NCBI GenBank assembly: GCA_023150875.1 | Contig: JAKLKC010000027.1 | Location: 291-64,290, forward strand | Length of the DNA stretch: 64,000 bases | Reading direction: 5' to 3' | Source: Myxococcota bacterium | Lineage (GTDB): Bacteria; Myxococcota_A; UBA796; UBA9615; JAKLKC01 | Part shown: positions 55,285 through 64,000 of the stretch, piece by piece | Layout: each line of letters opens with the position of its first letter | Position numbering within the stretch: the stretch's first letter is position 1 | Translations under genes and position numbers: made by a program | The notes under the pieces: generated by a model | Told to the model about the DNA's origin: nothing | Seen by the model: the letters and a program-made list of their open reading frames with translations, nothing else | Database searches by the model: none

Positions 55285-56913
55285 GTGACCCACGGCCGCA
55301 GACTGCTGATCGTCGGGTGGGACGGCGCCACCCCGGAGCTCGTCGAGCCCTGGGTGGAGCAGGGCCACCTGCCGAACCTCGCCGCCCTCATGGGCCGCGG
55401 GGCCTACGGGCGCCTGCGCTCCGTGATCCACCCCCTCTCCCCCCAGGCGTGGGCGTCCTGCGTCACGGGGCTGAACCCCGGCCGCCACGGGCTCTACGAC
55501 TTCGGGCGCCGCCTCCCCGGGACCTACCAGGTGGAGCTGGTGACCTCCCGGGACCGGAGCGGCGTCCCGCTGTGGAGCCGGGTGGGGGAGGCCGGCGGCG
55601 CCAGCGTCGTCGTGAACGTGCCCATCACCTGGCCCCCCGAGGCGGTGCGGGGCGCGATGGTGACGGGGATGCACACCCCCAGCCTCGCCCGGGGCCTGTG
55701 GCCGCCGGACCTGTGGGAACAGGTGCGCCGGGCGGTCCCCGACTACCGCATCGACGCCATGTCCTTCGACTACGAGTCCCGGGACGCCTTCCTCGCCGAC
55801 CTGGCCGCCGGCATCGACGGGCGGATGCGGATGTTCGGCTACCTCTGGGAGTGGTTCCGCCCCGATCTCGGGTTCCTGGTGTTCACCGAGACCGACCGGG
55901 TCCAGCACTCGCTGTGGAAGCAGAGCTGCCTGCCCGGGGAGGGGCAGGAGAGGGCGACGTGGCGCTACGCCCACGCCATCCGCGACGTGTACCAGCGCCT
56001 CGATTCCGCCCTGGGGGACCTGCGGGCGATGGTGGGGGACGACTGCGCGGTGGTGGTGTTGTCGGACCACGGGTTCGGCAGCCTCGACCGGGACGTGTAC
56101 CTGAACGCCGTGCTGGAGGACATGGGCCTGCTGGCGGTCCGGCGCCCCGCTCCCACGGGAGCCCTGTCCCGCCTCGCCCGCCGCCTGCCGGGCCCCCTGC
56201 GGCCGTCCCCGTGGAAGGGGGCCGCCGAGGCCGCCCTGGACGGGACCCCCCGCCCCGCATTCGGGGACGTGGACTGGGAGCGCACCCGCGCCTACGCCTC
56301 CGGGCTCTTCGGCGGGATCCACCTGAACCTGCGGGGGCGGGAGCCGTCGGGCACCGTGCCGCCCGGCCCCGAGGCCGAGGCGGTCCTGTCCCGGGTGGAG
56401 AGGGCCCTGCTGGAGCTGCGGGACCCCGACGACGGTCAGCCCATCGTGGACAGGGTCCACCGCCGGGAGGCCCTGTACCGCGGCCCCCGGGCCGCCGAGG
56501 CGCCGGACCTGCTGGTGGTGATGCGGGGCTACCGCTACATGACCCGCTCGGGGCGGGAGATCGGCCGCCCCGGCGAGCTGGTGGTGCCCCCCGCGGTGGA
56601 CCACAGCGGCAACCACCGCCTGGACGGGATCCTGGCCATGGCGGGCCCGGGGATCTCCCCCGGGGTCCGCCTGGAGCAGCCCCACATCCTGGACGTCGCC
56701 CCGACGGCCCTGGCGCTGATGGGGCTCCCGGTCCCCCTGGACCTGGACGGGCGGCCCCTGGAGCGCGCCTTCCCGGGCCTCGGCTGGCGGTATGCCGCCC
56801 CGGGGGAGCTCTCCCCGTCCGACGGCGGGGCCCGGCCCGCCCCCGAGGCCCTCTTGGACCGGGAGCGGGACGCGATGGTCCGCCGCCTGGAGGGGCTGGG
56901 CTACCTGGCATGA
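55285..56913 (+). CDS. Nucleotide pyrophosphatase/phosphodiesterase-type phosphatase
   Basis: 542 aa from GTG 55285. The alkaline phosphatase-fold metal ligands are visible: RRLLIVGWDGATPELVEPWV (first Asp), HPLSPQAWASCVTGLNPGRH (nucleophile Ser/Thr region), FLVFTETDRVQHSLWKQSC (Asp and His), AVVVLSDHGFGSLDRDVYL (Asp-His) and AVDHSGNHRLDGILAMAGPG (last His). Such proteins in surface-glycan clusters transfer or hydrolyse phospho-sugar or glycerophosphate groups. Stop overlaps the next ATG (ATGA). Confidence 0.88.
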   Translation: MTHGRRLLIVGWDGATPELVEPWVEQGHLPNLAALMGRGAYGRLRSVIHPLSPQAWASCVTGLNPGRHGLYDFGRRLPGTYQVELVTSRDRSGVPLWSRVGEAGGASVVVNVPITWPPEAVRGAMVTGMHTPSLARGLWPPDLWEQVRRAVPDYRIDAMSFDYESRDAFLADLAAGIDGRMRMFGYLWEWFRPDLGFLVFTETDRVQHSLWKQSCLPGEGQERATWRYAHAIRDVYQRLDSALGDLRAMVGDDCAVVVLSDHGFGSLDRDVYLNAVLEDMGLLAVRRPAPTGALSRLARRLPGPLRPSPWKGAAEAALDGTPRPAFGDVDWERTRAYASGLFGGIHLNLRGREPSGTVPPGPEAEAVLSRVERALLELRDPDDGQPIVDRVHRREALYRGPRAAEAPDLLVVMRGYRYMTRSGREIGRPGELVVPPAVDHSGNHRLDGILAMAGPGISPGVRLEQPHILDVAPTALALMGLPVPLDLDGRPLERAFPGLGWRYAAPGELSPSDGGARPAPEALLDRERDAMVRRLEGLGYLA

Positions 56914-58148
56914 GCGCCCCTCCCCCCATCGCCGACGCCCTCCGGGGCCTGGCCCGGGCCGCCCGGGAGCACGCCGTGGCCCAGCGGGACCTGCTGGGCT
57001 GGCAGCACGGCGAGCGGGCCTTCGCCGGCCCCCGGGTCGTCCAGATCGACCTCGCCAACACCTGCAACGCCCGGTGCGTCGCGTGCTGGCTGCACAGCGA
57101 CCGCGTGCCCGCCGCCGACCTGCCCGACGGCGCCCGGCGCCACCAGCTCCCTTGGGACCTCCTCGTCCCGCTCCTGGACGAGCTGCGGGCCCTCGGGACC
57201 GAGGAGATCTACCTGGCGGGGGGAGGCGAGCCCCTGACCCACCCCCGGGCCTGGGAGGCCCTGGAGCGGATCGTCTCCCTGGGCTTCACCTGCTCCCTCC
57301 ACACCAACTTCACCCTGGTGGACGAGGCGGGGATCGAGGCCCTGGCGTCCCTGCCGGTGCACCACGTCACCGCCAGCGTGTGGGCGGGGAGCGAGGGGGC
57401 TTACGCCGACACCCACCCCGGCTCTCCGCCCGCCCAGCTCCGGGGGGTGCTGGAGCGCCTGTCCCGGCTCAACGCCCGGAAGCGGGGGCGCCCCGTCACC
57501 AAGCTCTACCACGTCGTCACCGCCCTCAACTGGAGGGACGCGGAGGCGATGTTCGCCGCGGCCCGGGAGACCGGGTCCGACGCCGTGGAGCTGGCGCTGG
57601 CCGACCTCATCCCCGGGCGGACCGACTCCCTCGCCCTGGACGCGACGGCCCGGGCGGCCCTCGGGGAGAGGGTGAGGGGGTGGCTCGCCCGGGATCCCCG
57701 CGCACGACCCCGGCTCCTGGGGGGAGACGACCTGCTCCGGCGCCTGGAAGGGAGCGCCGAGGACCCGGGGCGCTTCGACGCCGGGATCGTCCACCGGGTG
57801 CCCTGCACCGCGGGCTGGACCTACGCCCGGGTGATGGCGGACGGGCGGGTGGTGCCCTGCCTCAAGGCCCACCGCGCCCCCTCCGGGGACCTGCGCTCCG
57901 CCTCCTTCACGGCGATCTGGGAGGGCGAGGCCCAGCGCCTCTTCCGGCGCGAGACGCGGGTGCTCCGCAAGGACTCGCCGTTCTTCCGGGGGATCGGCAA
58001 CGCCCCCGGGCAGGAGAGGGGCTGCGAGCGGGGCTGCGACAACCTCGCCGAGAACCTCGCCACCCACGCCCGCTGGAGGGCCCTGAGCCCGGCGGAGCGG
58101 GGGGCGATCCGCCTCGTGGCCCGGGGCCGGGGGGGCAGGCCGACGTGA
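56910..58148 (+). CDS. Radical SAM protein with SPASM-like C-terminus
   Basis: 412 aa from ATG 56910. VVQIDLANTCNARCVACWLH carries the CxxxCxxC cluster site; EEIYLAGGGEPLTHPRAWEA is the SAM-binding GGE motif. C-terminal cysteines in VPCTAGWTYARVMADG, VVPCLKAHRA and GCERGCDNLAENL look like SPASM auxiliary cluster ligands. The family includes peptide and sugar-modifying enzymes. It lies between the phosphatase and the radical SAM-glycosyltransferase fusion, so modification of a glycan or of a lipid-linked sugar is likely. Confidence 0.85.
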   Translation: MSAPPPIADALRGLARAAREHAVAQRDLLGWQHGERAFAGPRVVQIDLANTCNARCVACWLHSDRVPAADLPDGARRHQLPWDLLVPLLDELRALGTEEIYLAGGGEPLTHPRAWEALERIVSLGFTCSLHTNFTLVDEAGIEALASLPVHHVTASVWAGSEGAYADTHPGSPPAQLRGVLERLSRLNARKRGRPVTKLYHVVTALNWRDAEAMFAAARETGSDAVELALADLIPGRTDSLALDATARAALGERVRGWLARDPRARPRLLGGDDLLRRLEGSAEDPGRFDAGIVHRVPCTAGWTYARVMADGRVVPCLKAHRAPSGDLRSASFTAIWEGEAQRLFRRETRVLRKDSPFFRGIGNAPGQERGCERGCDNLAENLATHARWRALSPAERGAIRLVARGRGGRPT

Positions 58149-58206
58149 GGGCGGGCGCTGAGCATATGTACTCGGGATCACTGGCTATTCCTGGAACGGA
58201 GGGCCC

Positions 58207-60705
58207 TTGCGCGTCCTGATCGCCAACCCCCCGTGGTCGCGGCCCGGCTACTACGGCGTGCGTGCGGGTTCCCGCTGGCCCCACTTCGAGGCGGAGGCCC
58301 TGGACTATTGCCCCTTCCCGTTCTCCATGGCCTACCCCGCGTCGGCGCTGGAGGCGGCGGGGCACGAGGTCTCGCTGGTGGACGCCTGCGCCGAGCGCAT
58401 GGATCGCCCCGCCTTCCTGGACCGGGTGACCGCGGCGAGCCCCGAGGTGGTGGTGATGGAGGTCTCGACCCCCTCCATCGTGGAGGACCTGGAGACCCTG
58501 TCCCAGGTGCGGGCGCGGGTGGGGGCCGGGGTGCCGGTGGTCTTCGCCGGACTCCACGAGAGGATGTTCCGCCCCGACTTCCTCGCCGCCGCCTCGGGCC
58601 TCGACGCGGTCTTCGCCGGGGAGTACGACGACACCCTCCTGGAGTGGGTGGATGCCCGGGAGCGGGGGCGCCGGGACCTCTCGGGGATCCGGGGCCTGGT
58701 GTGGAGGGAAGGGAGCGAGGTGCGGGCCAACCCGCGGCGGGACTCCATCCCCGACCTCGACCGTCTGCCCTGGCCGGCCCGCCACCTGCTGCCCATGGAG
58801 CGCTACCACGACGAGCCCGGCGGGATCCCGAGGCCCTCGGTGCAGATGTGGGCGAGCCGGGGTTGCCCCTACCGCTGCTCGTTCTGCGCCTGGCCGCAGA
58901 TCACCTACGGAGACAACAAGTACCGGGTCCGTTCCGTGGAGCGGGTCGTGGACGAGATGGAGTCCATGGTCGCCGACTGGGGCTACCGCTCCGTGTACTT
59001 CGACGACGACACCTTCAACATGGGGGATCGGCGCTGCGTGGCCCTGGCCCGGGAGGTCCGCCGCCGGGGCCTCGGGGTGGAGTGGGCGTTCATGGGCCGC
59101 GCCGACACCTCCTCGCCCCGGGCCATCGAGGAGATGGTGGCCTCGGGGCTCCGGGCGGTGAAGTTCGGCGTGGAGTCGGCCGAGCAGGGGATCATCGACC
59201 ACGTGGACAAGCGCCTGGACCTGGGGAAGGTGCGGGAGGCCGTCGCCGCGTGCCGCTCCCTCGGGGTGAAGGTCCACCTCACCTTCATGTTCGGCCTGCC
59301 CGGGGAGACGAGGGAGTCCATGGAGTCCACCGTCGCCCTCGCCCGCGAGCTGGACCCCGACTCCCTCCAGATGACCATCGCCACCCCCTTCCCGGGGTCC
59401 CGTTACTGGGAGGAGCTGGTGGAGAAGGGGCACCTGACCTCCGAGGACTTCAACCGTTTCGATGGGTTCCGCTCGGCGGTGGTGCGGACCGAGGCCCTGG
59501 AGGCGGAGGAGATCCAGGCCTTCGTCCTGGGGGCCCAGCGGGAGTGGGAGGCCCGGAAGCGGGGCCAGGAGGGGCTCCGCCCCCAGGCGCATGCCGCGAC
59601 CTCCCGGCGGGTGTCGGTGGTGATCCCCACCCACGAGGGGGCCGGGGAGTGGCTGCCCCAGTGCCTCTCGGCCCTGGGGGAGCAGCGGGAGCCCCCGGTG
59701 GAGTGGATCGCCGTGTTCGACGGCGGCGCCGCCGAGCTCGCCCGGTACGTGAAGTCCGTCCACCCCCACCTCCGGGTCGTGGAGACCGAGGGCCGGCGCG
59801 GCTTCGCCGGGGCCGCCAACGCCGGGATCCGGGCGGCGACCTCGCCCTTCGTGGCCCTGCTCAACGACGACGCCGAGCCGGAGCCCGGGTGGACCCGGGC
59901 GATGGTGGACGCCGCCCTGGCGTTCCCCGAGGCGGGGATGGTGGCGTGCCGGGTGCTTCGCAAGGGTGAGGAGGGCCAGGTGGACTCCGCCGGCCACGGC
60001 CTCACCCGCTGGGGGTACGCCTTCAACATCGGGTCGGGGGAGCCCGACGGCGGGCGGTTCGAGGCCGACCGCGAGGTCTTCGGCGCGGTGGGCTGCGCCG
60101 CCCTGTACCGGCGGGCGATGCTGGAGGACGTGGGCCTCTTCGACGAGGCGATGGAGGCCTACCTGGAGGACGTGGACCTGTCGGTGCGGGCCCGGCTTCG
60201 GGGCTGGGGATGCCGCTACGCCGCGGGGGCGGTGGTGCGGCACCGGGGCAGCGCGTCCTACCGGTTCCCCCGGGACGCCTGGCCCGTGGAGAGGGTCGCC
60301 CGGAACCAGGTCCGCCTCGCGTTGAAGGGGATGCCCCGGGCGGTGCTCGCCCGCTCGGCGGTGCCCGCGGCCCTGTTCCAGGCGGGTCTCCTCGCCCGGC
60401 GGGCGGCGGTGGACCGGCAGGGGGCGGCCCACGCGAGGGGGCTGCTGCGGGCGGTGGCCGACGCCGCCGACGCCGTGAAGGCCCGCAAGGGCGTCCTCGG
60501 GGCCCGGCGCCTCGGGGACGCGGACTTCGAGGCCCTCCTCCGGCGGAGCGAGGAGGACCTGCTCCTCGCGACCGGTGCCGGGGTGCGGGGGGCCGCCCGG
60601 CGGGGCTGGCACCGGGCCCTCTCGGGCCTCTCCGGGCCGGGCATGGAGACCCCGCGGGGGGCCGCCGAGCCCGATCCCCTTCTCCAGTGGGAGTCCATCT
60701 CGTGA
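58207..60705 (+). CDS. B12-binding radical SAM protein fused to a family 2 glycosyltransferase
   Basis: 832 aa from TTG 58207 with GGAGG five bases upstream. Residues 1-150 are a cobalamin-binding-like domain (RVLIANPPWSRPGYYGVRAG; PVVFAGLHERMFRPDF). The radical SAM domain has RGCPYRCSFCAWPQITYGDN (CxxxCxxC) and VYFDDDTFNMGDRRCVALAR, through LTFMFGLPGETRESMEST, to about residue 450. Residues about 465-730 are a complete GT2 domain: VSVVIPTHEGAGEWLPQCLS, GFAGAANAGIRAATSPFVAL, LNDDAEPEPGWTR and MEAYLEDVDLSVRARLRGWG. A helical tail follows. One protein could both alkylate or rearrange and transfer a sugar. Its stop overlaps the next gene by four bases. Confidence 0.87.
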   Translation: MRVLIANPPWSRPGYYGVRAGSRWPHFEAEALDYCPFPFSMAYPASALEAAGHEVSLVDACAERMDRPAFLDRVTAASPEVVVMEVSTPSIVEDLETLSQVRARVGAGVPVVFAGLHERMFRPDFLAAASGLDAVFAGEYDDTLLEWVDARERGRRDLSGIRGLVWREGSEVRANPRRDSIPDLDRLPWPARHLLPMERYHDEPGGIPRPSVQMWASRGCPYRCSFCAWPQITYGDNKYRVRSVERVVDEMESMVADWGYRSVYFDDDTFNMGDRRCVALAREVRRRGLGVEWAFMGRADTSSPRAIEEMVASGLRAVKFGVESAEQGIIDHVDKRLDLGKVREAVAACRSLGVKVHLTFMFGLPGETRESMESTVALARELDPDSLQMTIATPFPGSRYWEELVEKGHLTSEDFNRFDGFRSAVVRTEALEAEEIQAFVLGAQREWEARKRGQEGLRPQAHAATSRRVSVVIPTHEGAGEWLPQCLSALGEQREPPVEWIAVFDGGAAELARYVKSVHPHLRVVETEGRRGFAGAANAGIRAATSPFVALLNDDAEPEPGWTRAMVDAALAFPEAGMVACRVLRKGEEGQVDSAGHGLTRWGYAFNIGSGEPDGGRFEADREVFGAVGCAALYRRAMLEDVGLFDEAMEAYLEDVDLSVRARLRGWGCRYAAGAVVRHRGSASYRFPRDAWPVERVARNQVRLALKGMPRAVLARSAVPAALFQAGLLARRAAVDRQGAAHARGLLRAVADAADAVKARKGVLGARRLGDADFEALLRRSEEDLLLATGAGVRGAARRGWHRALSGLSGPGMETPRGAAEPDPLLQWESIS

Positions 60706-61676
60706 CCCGACGCGCCCTGGTGACCGGCGGTGCCGGCTTCATCGGCAGCCACCTGGCGGAGCGGCTGCTCCGGCTGGGCTACGCCGTGACGGTGCTGGAC
60801 GACCTGTCCAGCGGCCTGCGGGAGTACGTCCCCGCCGGCGCCGACTTCCTGCGGGGGGACGTGCGGCGCCTGGGAGACGTCCAGGCGGCCTTCGCCCGGC
60901 CTCCCGACGTCGTCGCCCACGTCGCCGGGCAGGCGTCCACGGTGCGGTCCTTCGACGATCCGGGCTGGGACCTCTCGGTGAACGCCGTGGGCACCCTCAA
61001 CGTGCTCCACGCCTGCCTCGCCGCCCGCACGCCGCGGCTGCTCCTGGCGAGCAGCATGACGATCTACGGGCACCCGGAGCGCCTGCCGGTGCCCGAGTCC
61101 CTGCCGCCGAGGCCCATCTCGTACTACGGCGTCAGCAAGTGGGCGGCGGAGCGGGCGGTCCTCCTGACGTCGGAGCGCACCGACCTGCCGGCCCCGTTCC
61201 GGGCGACGGCCTTCCGCATGTTCAACGTGTACGGCGAGCGCCAGAGCCTCGAGAACCCCTACCAGGGGGTGCTGGGGATCTTCCTAGGGAACGTGCTCCG
61301 GGACGAGAGGATCCGGATCTTCGGGGACGGGGAGCAGAGCCGCGACTTCGTCCACGTGGACGACGTGGTCCGGGCCTGGACCGACGCCATCGACCGCGAG
61401 GCCAGCTTCGGCAAGGCCATCAACCTGGGGAGCGGAGAGCGGATCTCCATCAACGCGCTGGTGGACGCGGTGCTCCGGGCCCAGGGGAGGGACCGGAGCG
61501 GCGGGGTCGTGGAGTACGGACCGGCGCGGCCGGGGGACCAGCGCCACATGTGCGCCGACCTGTCCCTGGCCCGGGAGGTGCTGGGCTTCCAACCGGCAGT
61601 GTCGTTGGACGATGGTTTGGAAAGGACGCTGGCCTGGGCCCGCGGCCAGGCGGCGTCCGCCGGGAGGGCCCCGTGA
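60702..61676 (+). CDS. NAD-dependent nucleotide-sugar epimerase (GalE-like SDR)
   Basis: 324 aa from GTG 60702. RALVTGGAGFIGSHLAERLL is the NAD-binding motif; LLLASSMTIYGHPERLPVPE supplies the Ser, and PISYYGVSKWAAERAV the Tyr-x3-Lys pair. FRMFNVYGERQSLENPYQGV and IFGDGEQSRDFVHVDDVVRA are nucleotide-sugar epimerase hallmarks. It would epimerise or otherwise convert a UDP- or TDP-sugar donor for the cluster's transferases. The stop overlaps the next start (GTGA). Confidence 0.9.
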   Translation: MTRRALVTGGAGFIGSHLAERLLRLGYAVTVLDDLSSGLREYVPAGADFLRGDVRRLGDVQAAFARPPDVVAHVAGQASTVRSFDDPGWDLSVNAVGTLNVLHACLAARTPRLLLASSMTIYGHPERLPVPESLPPRPISYYGVSKWAAERAVLLTSERTDLPAPFRATAFRMFNVYGERQSLENPYQGVLGIFLGNVLRDERIRIFGDGEQSRDFVHVDDVVRAWTDAIDREASFGKAINLGSGERISINALVDAVLRAQGRDRSGGVVEYGPARPGDQRHMCADLSLAREVLGFQPAVSLDDGLERTLAWARGQAASAGRAP

Positions 61677-62679
61677 GGCTGCTGGTCACCGGCGGGGCGG
61701 GCTTCATCGGCGCGGTGGCGGCCCGGCGCGGGCTGCTCCGGGGCGACGAGGTGTGGGTGCTCGACGACCTCTCGCGGGCGGGCTCCGAGGAGCGCCTCGC
61801 GGGTCTGCTCCGGGACGGGCTGGAGTCCCGGCGCTTCCTACGGGTGGACCTCTCGGACCGCGGCGCGGCGGAGGCGGCCCTGGAGGGGGTGCCGGAGCCG
61901 GAAGCGGTGCTCCACCTGGCCTCCCAGGTGGCGGTGACGACCTCGGTGGAGGACCCCCTGCGGGACTTCCAGGTCAACGCGGCGGGCACGGTCCACCTGC
62001 TGGAGTGGGTGAGGCGGCGCGCCCCCGGAGCGGCGGTGGTCTACGCCTCCACCAACAAGGTGTACGGCGAGCTGGCGGACCTGGTGGTGGAGAGGCGTGG
62101 CGACCGGCTGGCGTTCCGGGACCTGCCCCGGGGGGTCGCGGAGGACCGGCCGGTGGACTTCCACTCCCCCTACGGGTGCTCCAAGGGGGCCGCGGACCTC
62201 TACTGCGTGGACTACGCGCGGATCTTCGGGCTCCGCACGGCGGTCCTGCGCCAGTCGTGCATCTACGGCCCCGAGCAGAGCGGCGAGGAGCGCCAGGGCT
62301 GGGTCTCGTGCTTCGCCCGCGCCGTGCGGGACCGCGCCCCTTCTACGGAGACGGCTACCAGACCCGCGACCTGCTCCACGTCGAGGACCTGTGCGACCTG
62401 TACGACGTGGTGGTCCGAAGGGGGGAGCGGCTGGCGGGGGACGTGTACAACGTCGGGGGCGGCGCGCCGACGGCCCGCTCCCTGTGGGAGGTGCTGGGGG
62501 AGCTCCGAAGGGTCTCGGGCGTCACCGTCCCCGTGCGGCACGGCCCCGTCCGGCCCGGCGACCAGCCGGTCTTCGTCGCGGACGTGGGGAAGGCCGAGAG
62601 GGAGCTGGGATGGCGGCCCCGGATCCAGCCCGAGGAGGGGGTGGCGGGGCTGTGGGAGGAGATGGCCGGGAGGGGGTGA
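61673..62679 (+). pseudogene. NAD-dependent epimerase/dehydratase broken by a one-base frameshift
   Basis: The first part reads from GTG 61673 (RLLVTGGAGFIGAVAARRGL to FARAVRDR) and includes ASTNKVYGELADLVVERRGD and SPYGCSKGAADLYCVDYARI. At about 62331-62343, in a C-run (GCGCCCC), the frame changes; the conserved continuation PFYGDGYQTRDLLHVEDLCD to RELGWRPRIQPEEGVAGLWE lies in another frame ending at 62677-62679. One missing base would restore a normal 335-residue CDP-paratose 2-epimerase-like protein. A sequencing error is as likely as real loss, since both halves are otherwise intact. Confidence 0.8.
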
Positions 62680-62690
62680 GGGGAGGGGGA

Positions 62691-64000
62691 TCACCTCCCC
62701 GTGCGGACCTCGATCCGTCGCAGGAACTCCCGCATGATGGAGCGATACAGCTCGTCCTTGAGGCGCTGGTCCTCACAGCCCGACTCGATGGTGGGGTTGT
62801 CGTTGATCTCGATGACGAAGATCCCCCGGTCGGTCTGCTTCAGGTCCACGCCGTAGAGCCCGTCGCCGATGGTGGCGGCGGCCTGAACCGCCAGGTCCAC
62901 GACCTCCCCCGGGGCGTCCTCCACCAGGAAGGTGGAGAACCCCCCCTCCTCCACCCCTCCCCTGGGGGTGTGTCGCATGATCTGCCAGTGTCGCTTCGCC
63001 ATGCCGTACTGGCACACATAAAGCGGCTTGCGGTCGAGGATGCCGACGCGCCAGTCGAACTCCGTATACATGTATTCCTGTGCCAGGATCACGTCGGACT
63101 CGTCGAACAGCGCCGCGGCCGTCGAGAGGAGCTCGTCGCGGTTCCTCACGCGGAACACCCCCCGGGAGGACGACCCGTCGGGGATCTTGAGCACGATGGG
63201 GTAGGGGAGCTCCTGCTCCAGGGCCGCCACCCGGCTCCGGTCGACGATCACCGTCTTCGGCGTGGGGAGCCGGTGGGCCCTCAGCAGCTCGGCCAGGTAG
63301 ACCTTGTTGGTACACTTGAGGATCGACGTGGGGTCGTCGATGACCGGGATCCCCTCCACCTCCGCCCTCTTGGCGAAGCGGTAGGTGTGTCCGGCGAGGG
63401 TCGTGGTCTCCCGGATGAACAGGGCGTCGTACTCCGCGAGGCGGAGGATGTCCTTCTTCTCGATCAGGTCGACCTCGATCCCCATGCCCTCCCCGGCCTT
63501 CACGAAGCGCTGGAGGGCGCGGGGATCCGACGGGGGGATGGGCTCCTTGGGGTCGTGGAGGATGGCGAGACGGTAGCGGGGGGCCGGGCGGACCTTGGGC
63601 TCCCGCCAGGAGGCGCGGGTGTAAGCGGAGAGGGCGGTGGCCAGGTGCTCCGCCTGGTCCTCCCGGACCTCGTCCACCGACAGGGGCTCGATGGCGTGGA
63701 TGGACCAGTCCTCCTTCCGGCGGATGGACACCTTCAGGAGGGGGGCGCGGAACCGGTCGAAGAGGCGGCGGGCCAGGTCCTGGAAGCGCCGGTCGTCGGG
63801 GATTCCGAGGAACACGTAGAGGCTGAAGGAGGTCTCCGGGGGGTTGGACATGCGGCGGATCCGCCGGCGGAGCAGGTCTTCGAGGTCCGGGAGGGCGTGG
63901 CGGTACAGGGACTTGTGGCCCAGGTCCAGGATGGTCCCCACCGAGGGGATCACCCGGTGGCCCCGCGCCTCGGCCAGCAGGGAGCAGTAGTAGCCCATCC
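62691..64000 (-). CDS. RimK-like ATP-grasp ligase, 5' end outside the window
   Basis: At least 435 residues; the frame is open to the window edge, and the first in-frame Met (63998) opens GYYCSLLAEARGH, an internal phrase of the family, so the true start lies upstream. The N-terminal part is the RLAN-type domain (TSFSLYVFLGIPDDRRFQDL). The ATP-grasp module shows LKCTNKVYLAELLRAHRLPT, PIVLKIPDGSSSRGVFRVRN, ILAQEYMYTEFDWRVGILDR and IFVIEINDNPTIESGCEDQ (Mg-binding ExN). Members link an amino acid to a peptide or protein carboxylate. The exact substrate is unknown. It is convergent with the glycan cluster. Confidence 0.88.
   Translation of the reverse strand, partial: MGYYCSLLAEARGHRVIPSVGTILDLGHKSLYRHALPDLEDLLRRRIRRMSNPPETSFSLYVFLGIPDDRRFQDLARRLFDRFRAPLLKVSIRRKEDWSIHAIEPLSVDEVREDQAEHLATALSAYTRASWREPKVRPAPRYRLAILHDPKEPIPPSDPRALQRFVKAGEGMGIEVDLIEKKDILRLAEYDALFIRETTTLAGHTYRFAKRAEVEGIPVIDDPTSILKCTNKVYLAELLRAHRLPTPKTVIVDRSRVAALEQELPYPIVLKIPDGSSSRGVFRVRNRDELLSTAAALFDESDVILAQEYMYTEFDWRVGILDRKPLYVCQYGMAKRHWQIMRHTPRGGVEEGGFSTFLVEDAPGEVVDLAVQAAATIGDGLYGVDLKQTDRGIFVIEINDNPTIESGCEDQRLKDELYRSIMREFLRRIEVRTGR

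Noticed and set aside
62325..62345. Programmed frameshifting in the second epimerase
   Set aside because: The C-run lacks a classic slippery heptamer and stimulatory hairpin, and the family is never known to use frameshifting; an indel is simpler.

Overview
The window is very GC rich (third codon positions are almost all G or C) and reads as a Myxococcota / deltaproteobacterial chromosome. This is inferred from Asp-rich (GDDD-type) linkers behind lipoprotein signals, an FG-GAP surface protein with a MYXO-CTERM-like tail, many two-component proteins, a glyoxylate-bypass regulator (aceK) and a succinate dehydrogenase with b558-type cytochrome. No rRNA, CRISPR array or complete tRNA gene was found.

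Layout. (1) 1-11963: right part of an integrated element, probably a prophage. It carries its own sigma factor, a winged-helix replication-type protein, a toxin-antitoxin pair, two consecutive small beta-rich candidate coat proteins, a transglutaminase-like protein, several one-helix membrane proteins, an N-acetylmuramidase and a repeat-bearing fibre/spike protein. It ends in a 3' half of tRNA-Pro(GGG), the likely attachment site. No tail tube, tape measure, portal or terminase is visible. (2) 12160-12678: decayed IS630-type transposase. (3) 12913-16878: tight operon of methyltransferase, inositol-3-phosphate synthase, glycoside hydrolase with circularly permuted motif order, and HD-domain protein. 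(4) 16932-24014: aceK, sdhCAB, VAO-type flavoenzyme. (5) 24133-28283: SurA/DsbA fusion lipoprotein, lon with a palindromic operator, DUF4282 protein. (6) 28569-32899: histidine kinase and a PilB/GspE ATPase fused to a receiver. (7) 33073-39457: treY, fatty-acid hydroxylase-like, DUF4336-like and YfhO-like membrane proteins. (8) 39547-46169: a lipoprotein with a C-terminal thioredoxin-fold domain whose active site is interrupted by an in-frame TGA (W-TGA-P-T-C) followed by a perfect hairpin, i.e. a selenoprotein; then a ThDP enzyme, an SDR epimerase and an FG-GAP protein. (9) 46187-54295: signalling region with kinase plus HD-GYP protein, PilZ-acyltransferase-like protein, a 182-bp MITE, a single-domain response regulator and a PAS kinase. 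(10) 54474-62679: surface-glycan cluster with glycosyltransferase, NPP-type phosphatase, two radical SAM proteins (one fused to a glycosyltransferase) and two epimerases, the second broken by a frameshift. (11) 62691-64000: ATP-grasp (RimK-like) protein running off the end.

The strongest novelty is the selenoprotein at 39547-41418. The frame, the UxxC motif and a bacterial SECIS-like hairpin at the right distance all agree. Next come the tailless-looking prophage, the permuted glycoside hydrolase, the MITE that supplies a stop codon, and the kinase/ATPase-receiver pair.
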